Below, in pieces: positions 7,680-15,975 of a stretch of 64,000 bases of DNA. The stretch is from positions 1 through 64,000 of the forward strand of contig NZ_ADNU01000016.1 in NCBI RefSeq assembly GCF_000178455.1. Reading direction: 5' to 3'. The notes below the pieces were generated by a model, which searched no databases, had not been told where the DNA came from, and saw only the letters and a list, made by a program, of their open reading frames with translations. Both the position numbers and the translations under genes were made by a program. This DNA is from Brevibacterium mcbrellneri ATCC 49030 (lineage in GTDB: Bacteria > Actinomycetota > Actinomycetes > Actinomycetales > Brevibacteriaceae). Each line of letters opens with the position of its first letter. The stretch's first letter is position 1.

Positions 7680-8960
7680 GTGAGCCGCAAGCAACTCGCC
7701 CGGTCTGGTGGGGACCTGTCCGCACTGTCCGGCGACGACACCGGGTGTACCACCCTGCATGTGGATATGGATTCCTTCTTCGTGTCCGTTGAGCTGTTAG
7801 ATCGCCCAGACCTCAAGGGCGCCGAGGTGATTGTGGGCGGCCGTGCAGGTCGAGGAGTGGTGGTGTCGGCTTCATATGAAGCGCGAGCATATGGGGTGTA
7901 TGCGGGCATGCCCATGAGCCGGGCACTCGCCCAGTGCCCGTCTGCCGTGGTGATCCCACCGTCCCGTGGCCTGTACTCCCAGTACTCCGCCCGGGTTTTC
8001 GACATTCTGAAAACCTTTACCGACGAGGTGCATCAAGTGAGCGTCGACGAAGCGTATATCGACGTCGCTTCGGCCGTACGCAGACTGGGACGCCCGGGGG
8101 TCATCGCTCAGGACATGCGCGCCCAGGTCCGCGAGGCTACTGGTTTGGCTGCCTCAATTGGAGTCGCCCATTCTCGCGTGGTCGCAAAAATGGCGTCTGC
8201 CAGGGCCAAACCCGACGGCATGCTGATTGTTCCCCGCGCTCAAGTTGCCCAGTTTCTTCACGACATGCCAGTTGAAGCAATCCCCGGAGTAGGGGGTAAG
8301 ACGCAAGACAAACTCGCACGGTATGGAATCACCACTATTGGTCAGCTCGCTGCGTGTTCTCCCGATTGGCTCAACGCCCGCTTTGGTGCACACGGAAAAG
8401 GTCTATACGCATCTGCCCATGGCGAGGACTCACGAGACCCAAACCGGGTACGGGACCATTCGATCAGTGCCGAACACACCTTCCCAGCCGACATCTTTTC
8501 GCTCCACGAACTTGAACTCGAGCTCATCCGCTTAGCTGACACCGTGGCGAGCCGAGTGCGCAAAGAAGGTAAAGCAGCCCGAACCGTGGGCCTGAAATAT
8601 CGCACCTCGGACTTCTCAACCTTCACCAGGTCCGCGACCTTGGAAGCACCCAGCGACGTCGCCAGTGAATTCCGCGACGCCCTTCTGCCTGCCCTGGCTA
8701 ACCTGCACAAACGAGGGACCGGGGTGCGCCTACTGGGCGTTCGCGCGGCGGATCTCAACGACCTCGGCGAGGTGGGACGGCAAGCAACCTTGGAAGATCA
8801 CGGCACCGGAAAGCGGGATTCAGAAATCGCGCTAGACGCTGTTCGGAATCGTTTTGGGAAGGGCGCAATTTCACGTGCGTCACTCATTCGTACGAATCCT
8901 GATAAAACCCATGACGCACCCACGCGCAAGACCGACTATGATAGGGATACCGAGCTTTGA
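7680..8960 (+). CDS. dinB: DNA polymerase IV
   Basis: A 426-aa Y-family translesion polymerase starting at a GTG preceded by GGGGGAA. Catalytic acidic residues are in DMDSFFVSVE and SVDEAYIDV; the steric-gate region, SYEARAYGV, helix-hairpin-helix AIPGVGGKTQDKLARYG and the little-finger domain follow in order. It copies damaged DNA with low fidelity. No obvious beta-clamp motif was resolved at the C terminus, which ends in a short charged tail. It is divergent from the prenyl synthase gene with only about 24 bp between starts. No LexA-like box was noticed in that gap. Confidence 0.94.
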   Translation: MSRKQLARSGGDLSALSGDDTGCTTLHVDMDSFFVSVELLDRPDLKGAEVIVGGRAGRGVVVSASYEARAYGVYAGMPMSRALAQCPSAVVIPPSRGLYSQYSARVFDILKTFTDEVHQVSVDEAYIDVASAVRRLGRPGVIAQDMRAQVREATGLAASIGVAHSRVVAKMASARAKPDGMLIVPRAQVAQFLHDMPVEAIPGVGGKTQDKLARYGITTIGQLAACSPDWLNARFGAHGKGLYASAHGEDSRDPNRVRDHSISAEHTFPADIFSLHELELELIRLADTVASRVRKEGKAARTVGLKYRTSDFSTFTRSATLEAPSDVASEFRDALLPALANLHKRGTGVRLLGVRAADLNDLGEVGRQATLEDHGTGKRDSEIALDAVRNRFGKGAISRASLIRTNPDKTHDAPTRKTDYDRDTEL

Positions 8961-8975
8961 AATGGGGGATTTGTG

Positions 8976-9374
8976 ATGGCGCTGTCGGAACATGAGCAGC
9001 AACTTCTTGACCAGCTGGAAAAGCAGTTGCGAAATGAAGACCCTCGATTTGCGCAAAGCATTTCACAATCCCACAGCCCAGCAGGTATCGCACTGTCACC
9101 CAAACACCTCGTCACTGGCACGTTGGTGATGGTCGTCGGCTTAGCCGTAGCCCTGGGCGCAGTATTCTTTTTGACTTCACCTCTCTCCACCGTGGGTGGA
9201 GTGCTCGGGTTCTTCCTCATGGTGGGAGGCGCCTACTACGCTTTCGCGGTGGCCCCGGCAGGAAAATCGAAAGGGTCCGCTCCCAAGGTTCAGGGGAAGG
9301 CAAACAAGCCCAACAAAGGTGGCTTCATGAACCGAGTCGAAGAACGCTGGGACAAGCGTCGCGGTTCGTTCTGA
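8976..9374 (+). CDS. DUF3040 membrane protein
   Basis: A 132-aa protein of the actinobacterial DUF3040 family. The N terminus MALSEHEQQLLDQLEKQL is the family signature, followed by two adjacent transmembrane helices (about 45-65 and 68-90) and a basic, glycine-containing tail. The ATG at 8976 is preferred over the GTG at 8973 because GGGGG lies at better spacing. The function is unknown. In actinobacteria the gene commonly lies between dinB and the transglutaminase or mraZ region, as here. It ends head-to-head with the transglutaminase gene, two bases apart. Confidence 0.88.
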   Translation: MALSEHEQQLLDQLEKQLRNEDPRFAQSISQSHSPAGIALSPKHLVTGTLVMVVGLAVALGAVFFLTSPLSTVGGVLGFFLMVGGAYYAFAVAPAGKSKGSAPKVQGKANKPNKGGFMNRVEERWDKRRGSF

Positions 9375-9376
9375 CC

Positions 9377-11506
9377 TTACTTTTTCTTCCACAAGCTCCG
9401 TGGCCACAGGGTGGCTCGTACACGCGCAATCACTGAGCCCGTCCTGTCCTTTTTCACATCTGCGACCAGCCCGCGCGCGTCAATATCCAGGGCTTCTCGG
9501 GCAGTGCCTGCGTAGCGTTCGCGTTCCAATGCACCTATGAGCGCTTCAATGTCCTGCGCGTGGTCAGGATATTGTTCGGCCAGGTCTCGACCGCGCTTGG
9601 CAAGCGTATCTGACGCAGGAGCAGAGTAACCGCAATCCACCTCGGTCGCCCGGATTTCTTCCCACACCAGATTCGCGTCCAGTGGGGTGCGCAAGCGCCG
9701 GCTACGGGCGCGAGTGCGCAATACACACGGCACCAGAGCCAGAAGGATCAACGCAAGCACGCCTGCTCCCACAAGGAGCGGAACCGCCGAGGTGGTTTCC
9801 GGTTCCTCTTCAAGCGCCGGCTCCTCCGATGGGGTGGGAGTGGGTTCGGCTGCCTCCTCTTCTTCTGGCGCGGGCTCCTCTGAGGGCTCCTGAGTAGGCT
9901 CTTCCGGTTCAGGGGCCTGGCCACCTTCAATCGACCACGGAGGTGGAGGACCGGCGGGCCCTCCGGGAGTGGGTTCGAAACGCACCCATCCTGCACCTTC
10001 GAAGTACAGTTCTGGCCAAGCGTGGGACCGTTGCATGGTCACGTCATAACCGCCAGCGTCATTGGGCTCGCCGGCAGTGAACCCAACGCCGATGCGCGCC
10101 GGGATCCCTTCCATGCGCGCCATCGTGGCCATCGCTGCTGAAAATTGGACACAGTACCCGCGACGGTCTTTGATGAACTGGGAAAGAACACTTCCTGAGG
10201 CCTCGTTAGGAGCGTCGAGCGAGTATTCGAAGTCACGGAAGTACGCCTGCATCTTCGCGGCTTTGTCCCAGTCTGTTTCAGCGTCCTTGGTGATTTTGGT
10301 GGCTTCTTCCCGGATGTCGCTGGGCAGATCGTTGGGCAGTTTCAAATACTGCTCAAAGGCGTCCTTATTCGCAGACGGAGCCTTTTTCAACTGTTCTGCA
10401 GTGGGTTCAACCGAACGGTACTTCACCGAGTAGTTGAGACCGTCAACACCCACGTTGTTACCCACTATGGTGAGAGTGTCGCGGTCGTAGATCCACCTGT
10501 CGCCCAGGCCCGAGGTCTCCAGTGGCGCATACTGTGCCGGTAAGTGGTTGCCACCAAGCCCGGTAATCGCAAAAGTGCTGGTGTAGGTGTTGGCTTCAAT
10601 GTCCGGCCCGAGGTCGCCTGCGGGGAGGCCCGCGTCGGGAGAGGCTCCGCGTTTAAAAGAGAAAGCCGCTGGGGCCCACTTCTTGCCGTCAAATTCCGTC
10701 ACCGAGGTTAACCGCACAGGAGGTTCGAGTGGGTCGGTAGATTCGTAGGAGAAGACGACGTCGTCACTCTTATTGGTCAGATTGGCGCGCAGATCGAGGA
10801 ACGGATTGATGACTTTGACGTTCTGGTCGTCCCCAGCTGGCTTGTTCGCTTGCGGAACAATCGGTGGCATGAGAAGGGGGAGGCCAATACCTAAGAAAAG
10901 GGCAAGAGCGCCGGCTGTGACAGCCCATAAGAAACCGCGCGACGTTCCGGCATGTGAAGTGAGCAAAAGCAGAATGAACGCGACCGCTACGGCGCACGTG
11001 TGCCACCACTGGATTGATGAAGCCGCGATGAACACGGGAATGAGCCACGTGGCCAGGACTAACGCCCCGGCGAGGTGGGTTAAGTGCAGGTCGTGGACCA
11101 GGCAGTCCACCAGCATGGTCAGAAGCGCAAAAGACACGGCTGCGAGGACGGTCAGCCCAGCAGTCGATGGGGCTGGAGCGGGAGCAGCGTAGACATCGCG
11201 GAAGCCTTGTGCGATCGACCCTGCGAGTTCAGTAAAACTGCTCCCTGTAGGGATGATTCCCAGAAGTGTAGTTTCTGGCAAGGTAACTGCAATGACAGCA
11301 AAAAACCCCACTACGAACTGCACGAGCACGGTGAGTCCGGTGCTTCGTGCGACCTCGGACAGCCGCGCCAGCCACCCTGTCGCAACCGTAAGGAAGATGA
11401 CCGCCACGGTGGGCACGAACCAGTTCCAGTCGCTGAAAACAGCCGAGGTCGCGACCACGGAGAGCACCATAGCAACGAACACTGTGAGAGCTGACACTAT
11501 TCTCAT
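9377..11506 (-). CDS. Transglutaminase-like membrane protein (TgpA/DUF3488 type)
   Basis: A 709-aa protein with an N-terminal block of about six transmembrane helices (residues 1-210), an extracytoplasmic transglutaminase-like domain (about 300-520), a Pro/Glu-rich linker, one more transmembrane helix (about 590-610) and a cytoplasmic tail. The putative catalytic cysteine is in RRGYCVQFSAAM and the histidine in RSHAWPELYFEGAGW. The ATG at 11506 overlaps the DUF58 stop codon (ATGA), so I used it rather than the longer frame. It is the last gene of the moxR operon; such operons are thought to assemble or modify envelope proteins, but the substrate is unknown. Confidence 0.9.
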   Translation of the reverse strand: MRIVSALTVFVAMVLSVVATSAVFSDWNWFVPTVAVIFLTVATGWLARLSEVARSTGLTVLVQFVVGFFAVIAVTLPETTLLGIIPTGSSFTELAGSIAQGFRDVYAAPAPAPSTAGLTVLAAVSFALLTMLVDCLVHDLHLTHLAGALVLATWLIPVFIAASSIQWWHTCAVAVAFILLLLTSHAGTSRGFLWAVTAGALALFLGIGLPLLMPPIVPQANKPAGDDQNVKVINPFLDLRANLTNKSDDVVFSYESTDPLEPPVRLTSVTEFDGKKWAPAAFSFKRGASPDAGLPAGDLGPDIEANTYTSTFAITGLGGNHLPAQYAPLETSGLGDRWIYDRDTLTIVGNNVGVDGLNYSVKYRSVEPTAEQLKKAPSANKDAFEQYLKLPNDLPSDIREEATKITKDAETDWDKAAKMQAYFRDFEYSLDAPNEASGSVLSQFIKDRRGYCVQFSAAMATMARMEGIPARIGVGFTAGEPNDAGGYDVTMQRSHAWPELYFEGAGWVRFEPTPGGPAGPPPPWSIEGGQAPEPEEPTQEPSEEPAPEEEEAAEPTPTPSEEPALEEEPETTSAVPLLVGAGVLALILLALVPCVLRTRARSRRLRTPLDANLVWEEIRATEVDCGYSAPASDTLAKRGRDLAEQYPDHAQDIEALIGALERERYAGTAREALDIDARGLVADVKKDRTGSVIARVRATLWPRSLWKKK

Positions 11507-12639
11507 GCCACACCTCGCAGGCTCCACTGAGCAGGAAGATCCACATCGCCGCCGAACATGCCTGTGAAGTTCATATCCTCAATCGTTTCACTGTCAATAT
11601 CCGAGGCGTACCACCGGTGAGTGCGAACACGTTGGCCCCCGGTAATGCGCGGAACGTGGTCAGGGTCAGGGGCACAGACAACAAGTTCTGACAAGGCGCG
11701 CACTTCGCGAGCAGACGGCATGCGCGCCGGTGTTGCACTTGCGCGGGCAGCTAAGACGTCGACCGGTAAATTGCGTTCACCTGCCTCGGCTCGAACCGAC
11801 TGTTCACCCATAACGACGTGAACCGTAAAACCAGACCGGGTGAGAGCATGAGTGGCGCTCACTGCCGCGGAGACCAAAAGATCGAACTTGACGGGGTGCG
11901 AAATGCCTTCCCCGTGCACGATCACAGCAGCTGCAGGATTATCTTCATCCGCTTCTTGCCTGACCATCAACTGACCGGTTCGCGCAACCGTTTTCCAGTG
12001 CACGTGGCGCAAGTCGTCGCCCGGCGCATATTCGCGGGTATAGGAATCACGGGTTGAAGTTCCGCGTGACAAGCGGTCTGTTTCAGCCAGCGGATTAGGG
12101 CGGCCACTCATTCCCGGTCCCGCCAACTGAACCCGCGGGGGAGCCACCGCAACTTTGAGCCCTTGAGACACCTTCTTCTTAAACATCGTCAGCCTAAAGG
12201 GACCATTGATCGCCACTGTGACAGCGGAAAGCCCGCGAAGACCTCGGGCTGAAGGAGTGAAGGTCGCGTCCACCTCGACGGTTCCACCGCCAGCTACAGA
12301 CGGCACGTTGACGCCCTGCGGGAAACCGAACCCGTTTTCTGGTTCAATTTCCAGATAAAACGCGCCACTGCGAAATGGAAGAGCGTTCGTCACGCTGACA
12401 CGCACATCAGTGTCAGCTCCCACATACGTGAGGGGATATCCGCTGACATGCGGCGCGAACGCCCGGAGCTTTACTTTCATACGGGTACTGGTCACAAGCG
12501 CGAAGAGAAGCGAAAAAACCGTGAGGAACACCAACAGAATACCCACGGGCAACAGCGCGGGAAGCTGAAAACGGTACGCGGCAATACACAGACTCACGCC
12601 TGCAATCAGAAAGACAATGCCAGAAGTCGTAACGCGCAT
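11503..12639 (-). CDS. DUF58 domain protein
   Basis: A 378-aa protein with two N-terminal transmembrane helices (about 7-50) and a C-terminal DUF58 domain with the hallmark stretch YTREYAPGDDLRHVHWKTVART. DUF58 proteins resemble von Willebrand factor A domains and occur with MoxR ATPases, which probably remodel them. It sits between moxR and the transglutaminase gene; its ATG lies at the moxR stop codon (shared base at 12639) and it overlaps the next gene by four bases, so the three are co-translated. The family role is envelope-related by context only. Confidence 0.9.
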   Translation of the reverse strand: MRVTTSGIVFLIAGVSLCIAAYRFQLPALLPVGILLVFLTVFSLLFALVTSTRMKVKLRAFAPHVSGYPLTYVGADTDVRVSVTNALPFRSGAFYLEIEPENGFGFPQGVNVPSVAGGGTVEVDATFTPSARGLRGLSAVTVAINGPFRLTMFKKKVSQGLKVAVAPPRVQLAGPGMSGRPNPLAETDRLSRGTSTRDSYTREYAPGDDLRHVHWKTVARTGQLMVRQEADEDNPAAAVIVHGEGISHPVKFDLLVSAAVSATHALTRSGFTVHVVMGEQSVRAEAGERNLPVDVLAARASATPARMPSAREVRALSELVVCAPDPDHVPRITGGQRVRTHRWYASDIDSETIEDMNFTGMFGGDVDLPAQWSLRGVA

Positions 12640-13589
12640 CAGGAAACCGGAGTTGCGGCCACCACGTCACGGATCAGTTGAGAAGTGTGTTCAGGGTGGT
12701 CGCTTTCAACCGCGATAATGCGGTGAGCTAAAACCTCTTCAGCCAAGTTCTGCACATCATCAGGTGTCACGTAGTTGCGACCGTTGAGAACAGCATGGGC
12801 CTGAGCTGCACGCAGCAACAGCACACCACCACGTGGAGATACCCCCACGGAAATGGCGTCATGCGATCGGGTGGCGGTGAGTAAGCGGACCATATAGGCG
12901 CGCAGCTCATCCGTTGCAGTGACATTCGTGACCACCGTGCGGGCACGCTCAATTTCATCCAACGTGGTCACAGGGCTCAACTCATCAAGAGGATCGCGTC
13001 CAGTGTTGTGCGCCAGCATTTGAGCCTCGGACTCAACCGACGGATAACCCACCGAGGTGCGGATCATAAAACGGTCTCGCTGAGCCTCTGGAAGGCTATA
13101 CGTGCCTTCCATGTCAATAGGGTTCTGAGTCGCCACCACAATAAACGGTTGTGGCATGAGATATGTGGTCCCGTCGACGCTCGCCTGTCCTTCCGCCATG
13201 CACTCCAGCATTGCGGACTGGGTCTTAGGCGAAGCGCGGTTAATTTCATCGGCAATGACGACGTTGGAAAAAACTGGTCCTGCGCGGAACTCAAAGTGGC
13301 GGGTTTCCTGGTTGAACAAGTTCACACCCACGACGTCGGAGGGGAGGAGGTCCGGTGTGAACTGAATGCGTCGAACTGAGCCATCCACCACTCGCCCCAG
13401 CGCTTTAGCGAGCAAGGTTTTACCTACGCCCGGAACGTCCTCGAGGAGAAGGTGCCCGCCAGCCAAAAGAGTAATCAGGCTGAGCTCAACAACGCGGTCT
13501 TTGCCGTCGAGAACCGTATTAATGGAGTTGCGGGCGCGGGCCGCAAGGTCAGCGATGGATGCGATTTCTGCCTCTGTGGGTGTGCTCAT
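12639..13589 (-). CDS. MoxR-type AAA+ ATPase
   Basis: A 316-aa AAA+ ATPase with Walker A (EDVPGVGKTLLAKAL), Walker B (VVIADEINRASPKTQ), sensor ATQNPIDMEGTY and the C-terminal lid. MoxR proteins act as chaperones for von Willebrand-like and envelope complexes. The frame is open back to a GTG at 13718, but residues encoded upstream of 13607 are simply the translated tandem repeats, so I chose the ATG at 13589 (MSTPTEAE); the ATG at 13607 is also possible. It is divergent from mraZ, and the gap between them holds MraZ-box-like arrays on its side, which suggests shared control. Confidence 0.91.
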   Translation of the reverse strand: MSTPTEAEIASIADLAARARNSINTVLDGKDRVVELSLITLLAGGHLLLEDVPGVGKTLLAKALGRVVDGSVRRIQFTPDLLPSDVVGVNLFNQETRHFEFRAGPVFSNVVIADEINRASPKTQSAMLECMAEGQASVDGTTYLMPQPFIVVATQNPIDMEGTYSLPEAQRDRFMIRTSVGYPSVESEAQMLAHNTGRDPLDELSPVTTLDEIERARTVVTNVTATDELRAYMVRLLTATRSHDAISVGVSPRGGVLLLRAAQAHAVLNGRNYVTPDDVQNLAEEVLAHRIIAVESDHPEHTSQLIRDVVAATPVS

Positions 13590-13620
13590 TTCTCTATTTT
13601 GGCTCATTGCTCCAGGCATC

Positions 13621-13689
13621 TCCACTTTGCCCCACCTGGCGCCTCCACTTTCCTCCCCATGGCGCTTCCACTTTCCTCCCCATGGCGCT
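13621..13689 (-). repeat. Three tandem 23-bp repeats with MraZ-box-like half-sites
   Basis: The + strand unit TCCACTTTCCTCCCCATGGC (first 20 of 23 bp, ending GCT) occurs perfectly at 13644-13666 and 13667-13689, and with about 18 of 23 matches at 13621-13643. On the minus strand each unit reads as two 10-bp half-sites, such as ATGGGGAGGA then AAGTGGAGGC, plus GCC. This matches the 10-bp phasing of MraZ operators. The repeats end about 32 bp upstream of the moxR start. Confidence 0.85.
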
Positions 13690-13754
13690 TGAAGTGCGGT
13701 GAAACCTGGTACGAACACGGTTGCAACGCCAGAATTCTAGGTAGGTGCGAGAAT

Positions 13755-13774
13755 TTCTCCCACTTTCCTCCACC
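13755..13774 (-). promoter_or_regulatory. Second MraZ-box-like pair facing moxR
   Basis: On the minus strand AGGTGGAGGA is followed directly by AAGTGGGAGA, placing two GTGG cores exactly 10 bp apart (CCAC at 13760 and 13770 on the + strand). The same 10-bp pattern is seen in front of mraZ, but here it points toward moxR. Binding by MraZ is inferred. Confidence 0.55.
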
Positions 13775-13830
13775 TATCTGACCTGCGGTTATATATGTTC
13801 TCAGGGTGTTTATGGGCAATAACCTGTATT

Positions 13831-13860
13831 TGGTGGGGGAAAGTGGAGTACAGTGGTCCC
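13831..13860 (+). promoter_or_regulatory. Putative MraZ operator of the dcw cluster
   Basis: Three consecutive decamers, TGGTGGGGGA, AAGTGGAGTA and CAGTGGTCCC, place GTGG cores at 13833, 13843 and 13853. MraZ is known to bind tandem TGGG-type repeats with 10-bp phasing upstream of its own gene in E. coli and other bacteria. The position, 39 bp before the mraZ ATG, fits autorepression of the cluster. Confidence 0.75.
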
Positions 13861-13898
13861 TGTCGAAGCTCGTGGAGTTTCGAAAGGGGTGAGACGGC

Positions 13899-14330
13899 AT
13901 GTTTTTGGGTACGCATATGCAGCGGCTCGATGACAAAGGTCGCCTCATCCTGCCCGCAAGGTTCCGGGAGGAACTGGCCGGTGGACTCGTAGTAACTCGC
14001 GGACAAGAGCACTGCCTCACCCTGTTCTCAGCCCGAGAGTTCGAGGCAGTCCACGAAAAACTGCGAACCGCACCCATGACCAGTAAGGACGCACGTGACT
14101 ACCTACGCGTGTTCCTCTCTGGGGCTTCGGCAGAACAACCCGATAAACAAGGGCGCATCACCATCCCGCAGATTCTCCGCAAATACGCGGGACTCGAGCG
14201 TGAACTTGCGGTGATCGGCCTAGGGAATCGGGTTGAAATCTGGGACGCCCACACATGGGAGTCCTACTTGAACGAAACCGAACAAGGATTCGCGGACCGG
14301 ACCGACGAAGTCATCCAGGGAGTCTTCTGA
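13899..14330 (+). CDS. mraZ: MraZ transcriptional regulator
   Basis: A 143-aa protein with two SpoVT/AbrB-like DNA-binding domains: the first has [20 protein letters not shown], the second [19 protein letters not shown]. MraZ forms ring oligomers that bind repeated operators and usually represses the dcw cluster. The ATG at 13899 has AAGGGGTGAG at good spacing. It is the first gene of the division cluster. A 154-bp gap separates it from rsmH, longer than the other gaps in the early cluster, and holds an unusual inverted repeat. Confidence 0.97.
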   Translation: MFLGTHMQRLDDKGRLILPARFREELAGGLVVTRGQEHCLTLFSAREFEAVHEKLRTAPMTSKDARDYLRVFLSGASAEQPDKQGRITIPQILRKYAGLERELAVIGLGNRVEIWDAHTWESYLNETEQGFADRTDEVIQGVF

Positions 14331-14458
14331 TGTTGCTGGATTCCGATCTCTGTTCGTCCATGTTGTTTTGGAGCACTTCCCCGGTTCCAAAGCCCCAGTC
14401 CTGACACACTTCCCCGGTGCCAGGGCCGTGGACGAACGGAGTTCAGTTTTCAGCAACA
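14331..14458 (+). repeat. Nested inverted repeat in the mraZ-rsmH gap
   Basis: TGTTGCTG at 14331-14338 is complementary to CAGCAACA at 14451-14458. Nested inside, CTCTGTTCGTCCA at 14348-14360 pairs with TGGACGAACGGAG at 14429-14441 with one mismatch. Both internal loops are nine bases, so the arms are symmetrical. The central 68 bases carry CACTTCCCCGGT twice, at 14374-14385 and 14407-14418. In the mRNA this could fold into a long stem ahead of the rsmH start. Confidence 0.75.
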
Positions 14459-14484
14459 CAACAACAGCCAGGAAGGAGGTGGCC

Positions 14485-15456
14485 ATGACATATCCACACG
14501 TTCCCGTTTTGCTTGACATGTGCGTCGAACTCCTGGGGCACGGAATAGAAGAAGCACGGGCACGCGGTATTGCGCCCGTCGTTATCGACTTCACGCTGGG
14601 CATGGGTGGCCACTCAGAAGGAATCCTGCGCGTTTTCGACGACGTTCACGTCATCGGAATTGACCGTGACCCTGCCGCTATCGAGATCGCGACTTCCAGG
14701 CTCGCCCCGTTTGGTTCCCGCTTTGAGGCCGTGTGCACCTCAGACGACAACATTTCCGAGGTTCTTGAACAACGTGGAAACCCGCCGATCTCCGGAGTCC
14801 TTTTCGACCTCGGCGTCTCCTCTTTACAACTCGACGATGACGCACGTGGTTTCAGCTACTCCCGCGACACCCCGCTGGACATGCGCATGAACCCCACGGA
14901 AGGTATCAGCGCCGCCGACGTTCTCGCTACATACTCCGAAAACGACCTCACACGGATTATTTCCACATACGGCGAAGAACGGTACGCGCGCAGAATCGCC
15001 CGCGCGATCGTTGCCGACCGGGAACACACGCCGTGGACCTCGACTCAACAACTCGCCGACCTGATCGGTCGGATAGTGCCAGATCCCAAGAACCAACGGA
15101 AACGTTCCCACCCAGCCAAGCGCACCTTTCAAGCCCTGCGCATCGAAGTCAATGACGAACTCGGCAACATCACCCGGTCGCTGCCTGCGGCACTCTCTGC
15201 CCTCCACCTCGGGGGTGTGGCTGTTGTGGAGTCCTACCAGTCGGGCGAAGACATAATCGTCAAGCGCATTTTTCGCCAGGGAACCACTGTTCAGGCACCA
15301 CCCGACCTCCCCGTTGTGCCCGACCACCTCAAACCGTGGCTAGAAGAAATTGTCCGAGGTGCCTACAAAGCGCCCCAAGAAGAAATCGACCACAACCCCC
15401 GCGCCGCATCTGTGCGGCTGAGAGCCGTGAGAAAAACTGGAGTTGATCCCGCGTGA
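14485..15456 (+). CDS. rsmH: 16S rRNA (cytosine(1402)-N(4))-methyltransferase
   Basis: A 323-aa SAM-dependent methyltransferase (MraW) that modifies C1402 in the decoding site of 16S rRNA. The SAM motif DFTLGMGGHSEGIL, the DRDPAAIE segment, the FDLGVSSLQLDD motif and the conserved C-terminal SLRVAVVES-type region are present. I used the ATG at 14485 because GGAAGGAGGTGG precedes it; the in-frame ATG at 14368 lies in the repeat region and has no such site. Its stop overlaps the ftsL GTG start (GTGA). Confidence 0.96.
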   Translation: MTYPHVPVLLDMCVELLGHGIEEARARGIAPVVIDFTLGMGGHSEGILRVFDDVHVIGIDRDPAAIEIATSRLAPFGSRFEAVCTSDDNISEVLEQRGNPPISGVLFDLGVSSLQLDDDARGFSYSRDTPLDMRMNPTEGISAADVLATYSENDLTRIISTYGEERYARRIARAIVADREHTPWTSTQQLADLIGRIVPDPKNQRKRSHPAKRTFQALRIEVNDELGNITRSLPAALSALHLGGVAVVESYQSGEDIIVKRIFRQGTTVQAPPDLPVVPDHLKPWLEEIVRGAYKAPQEEIDHNPRAASVRLRAVRKTGVDPA

Positions 15457-15962
15457 GCACAGCCCTAAAGCGCTCCGTTCAGCGGAGCCCAGTCACCACC
15501 CAACGACCACTCAAACTCATCACGTCCCCGGTGCGCCGAACACGTACGTTCCCATTTATTTGCATGGGGATTCTGTTCGTCGGTGTTGTCGCGGTGCTGC
15601 TGGCCAACATCTTCGTGTCGAACACGACCTACAAGATCAACGACTTGAGCCAAAAAAACGAAGACCTGCAATCTGAACGCGATCGGCTATCAGAAGACAT
15701 TGCGTACAGGCAAAGCCCACAAAATGTTCACAAAGCCGCCCGCCAGATGGGTCTAGTGCCCGCAGACAAGGTGTTCTTTGTGACGGCCGACGGCAAAATC
15801 GTCGCAGCACGCGAAGATCCTGGCAAGAAAGTGGGAACCGTGCCCGGCCCGCGTGCCGATACACGGGATGACGTCCGACCAAACCTACGATCGGATGAGA
15901 AGCTTCCCGCAGTTGGAGAAAGCGGAAAAGATCTCGAAGCGCCCACAGTGAAAACCCCGTAG
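15453..15962 (+). CDS. ftsL: Cell division protein FtsL-like
   Basis: A 169-aa bitopic membrane protein: a basic cytoplasmic N terminus, one transmembrane helix (about 35-55), then a coiled coil (KINDLSQKNEDLQSERDRLSE, of leucine-zipper type) and a charged tail. Length, topology and position between rsmH and ftsI identify it as the FtsL-like divisome protein, which helps activate septal wall synthesis with FtsQ and FtsB. Sequence identity in this family is always low, so the call rests mainly on position and topology. It starts at a GTG overlapping the rsmH stop. Confidence 0.88.
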   Translation: MSTALKRSVQRSPVTTQRPLKLITSPVRRTRTFPFICMGILFVGVVAVLLANIFVSNTTYKINDLSQKNEDLQSERDRLSEDIAYRQSPQNVHKAARQMGLVPADKVFFVTADGKIVAAREDPGKKVGTVPGPRADTRDDVRPNLRSDEKLPAVGESGKDLEAPTVKTP

Positions 15963-15975
15963 AAAAGGATGACGA

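Larger units (their letters stand above)
13590..13898. promoter_or_regulatory. Divergent control region between moxR and mraZ
   Basis: These 309 bases hold no gene. They contain three groups of GTGG-type half-sites: a tandem array at 13621-13689 and a pair at 13755-13774, both reading toward moxR, and a triple at 13831-13860 reading toward mraZ. A TAACCT hexamer at 13820-13825 could be the mraZ -10 element but lacks a clear -35. The mraZ ribosome binding site AAGGGGTGAG is at 13883-13892. Confidence 0.6.

Noticed and set aside
7656-7760. N-terminal extension of the polyprenyl synthase into dinB
   Set aside because: The extra residues overlap a conserved gene start and do not resemble the family; the ATG at 7655 is better.
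13590-13718. Translation of the tandem 23-bp repeats as part of MoxR
   Set aside because: The peptide is a repeat product unlike MoxR N termini, and the DNA repeats are better explained as binding sites.
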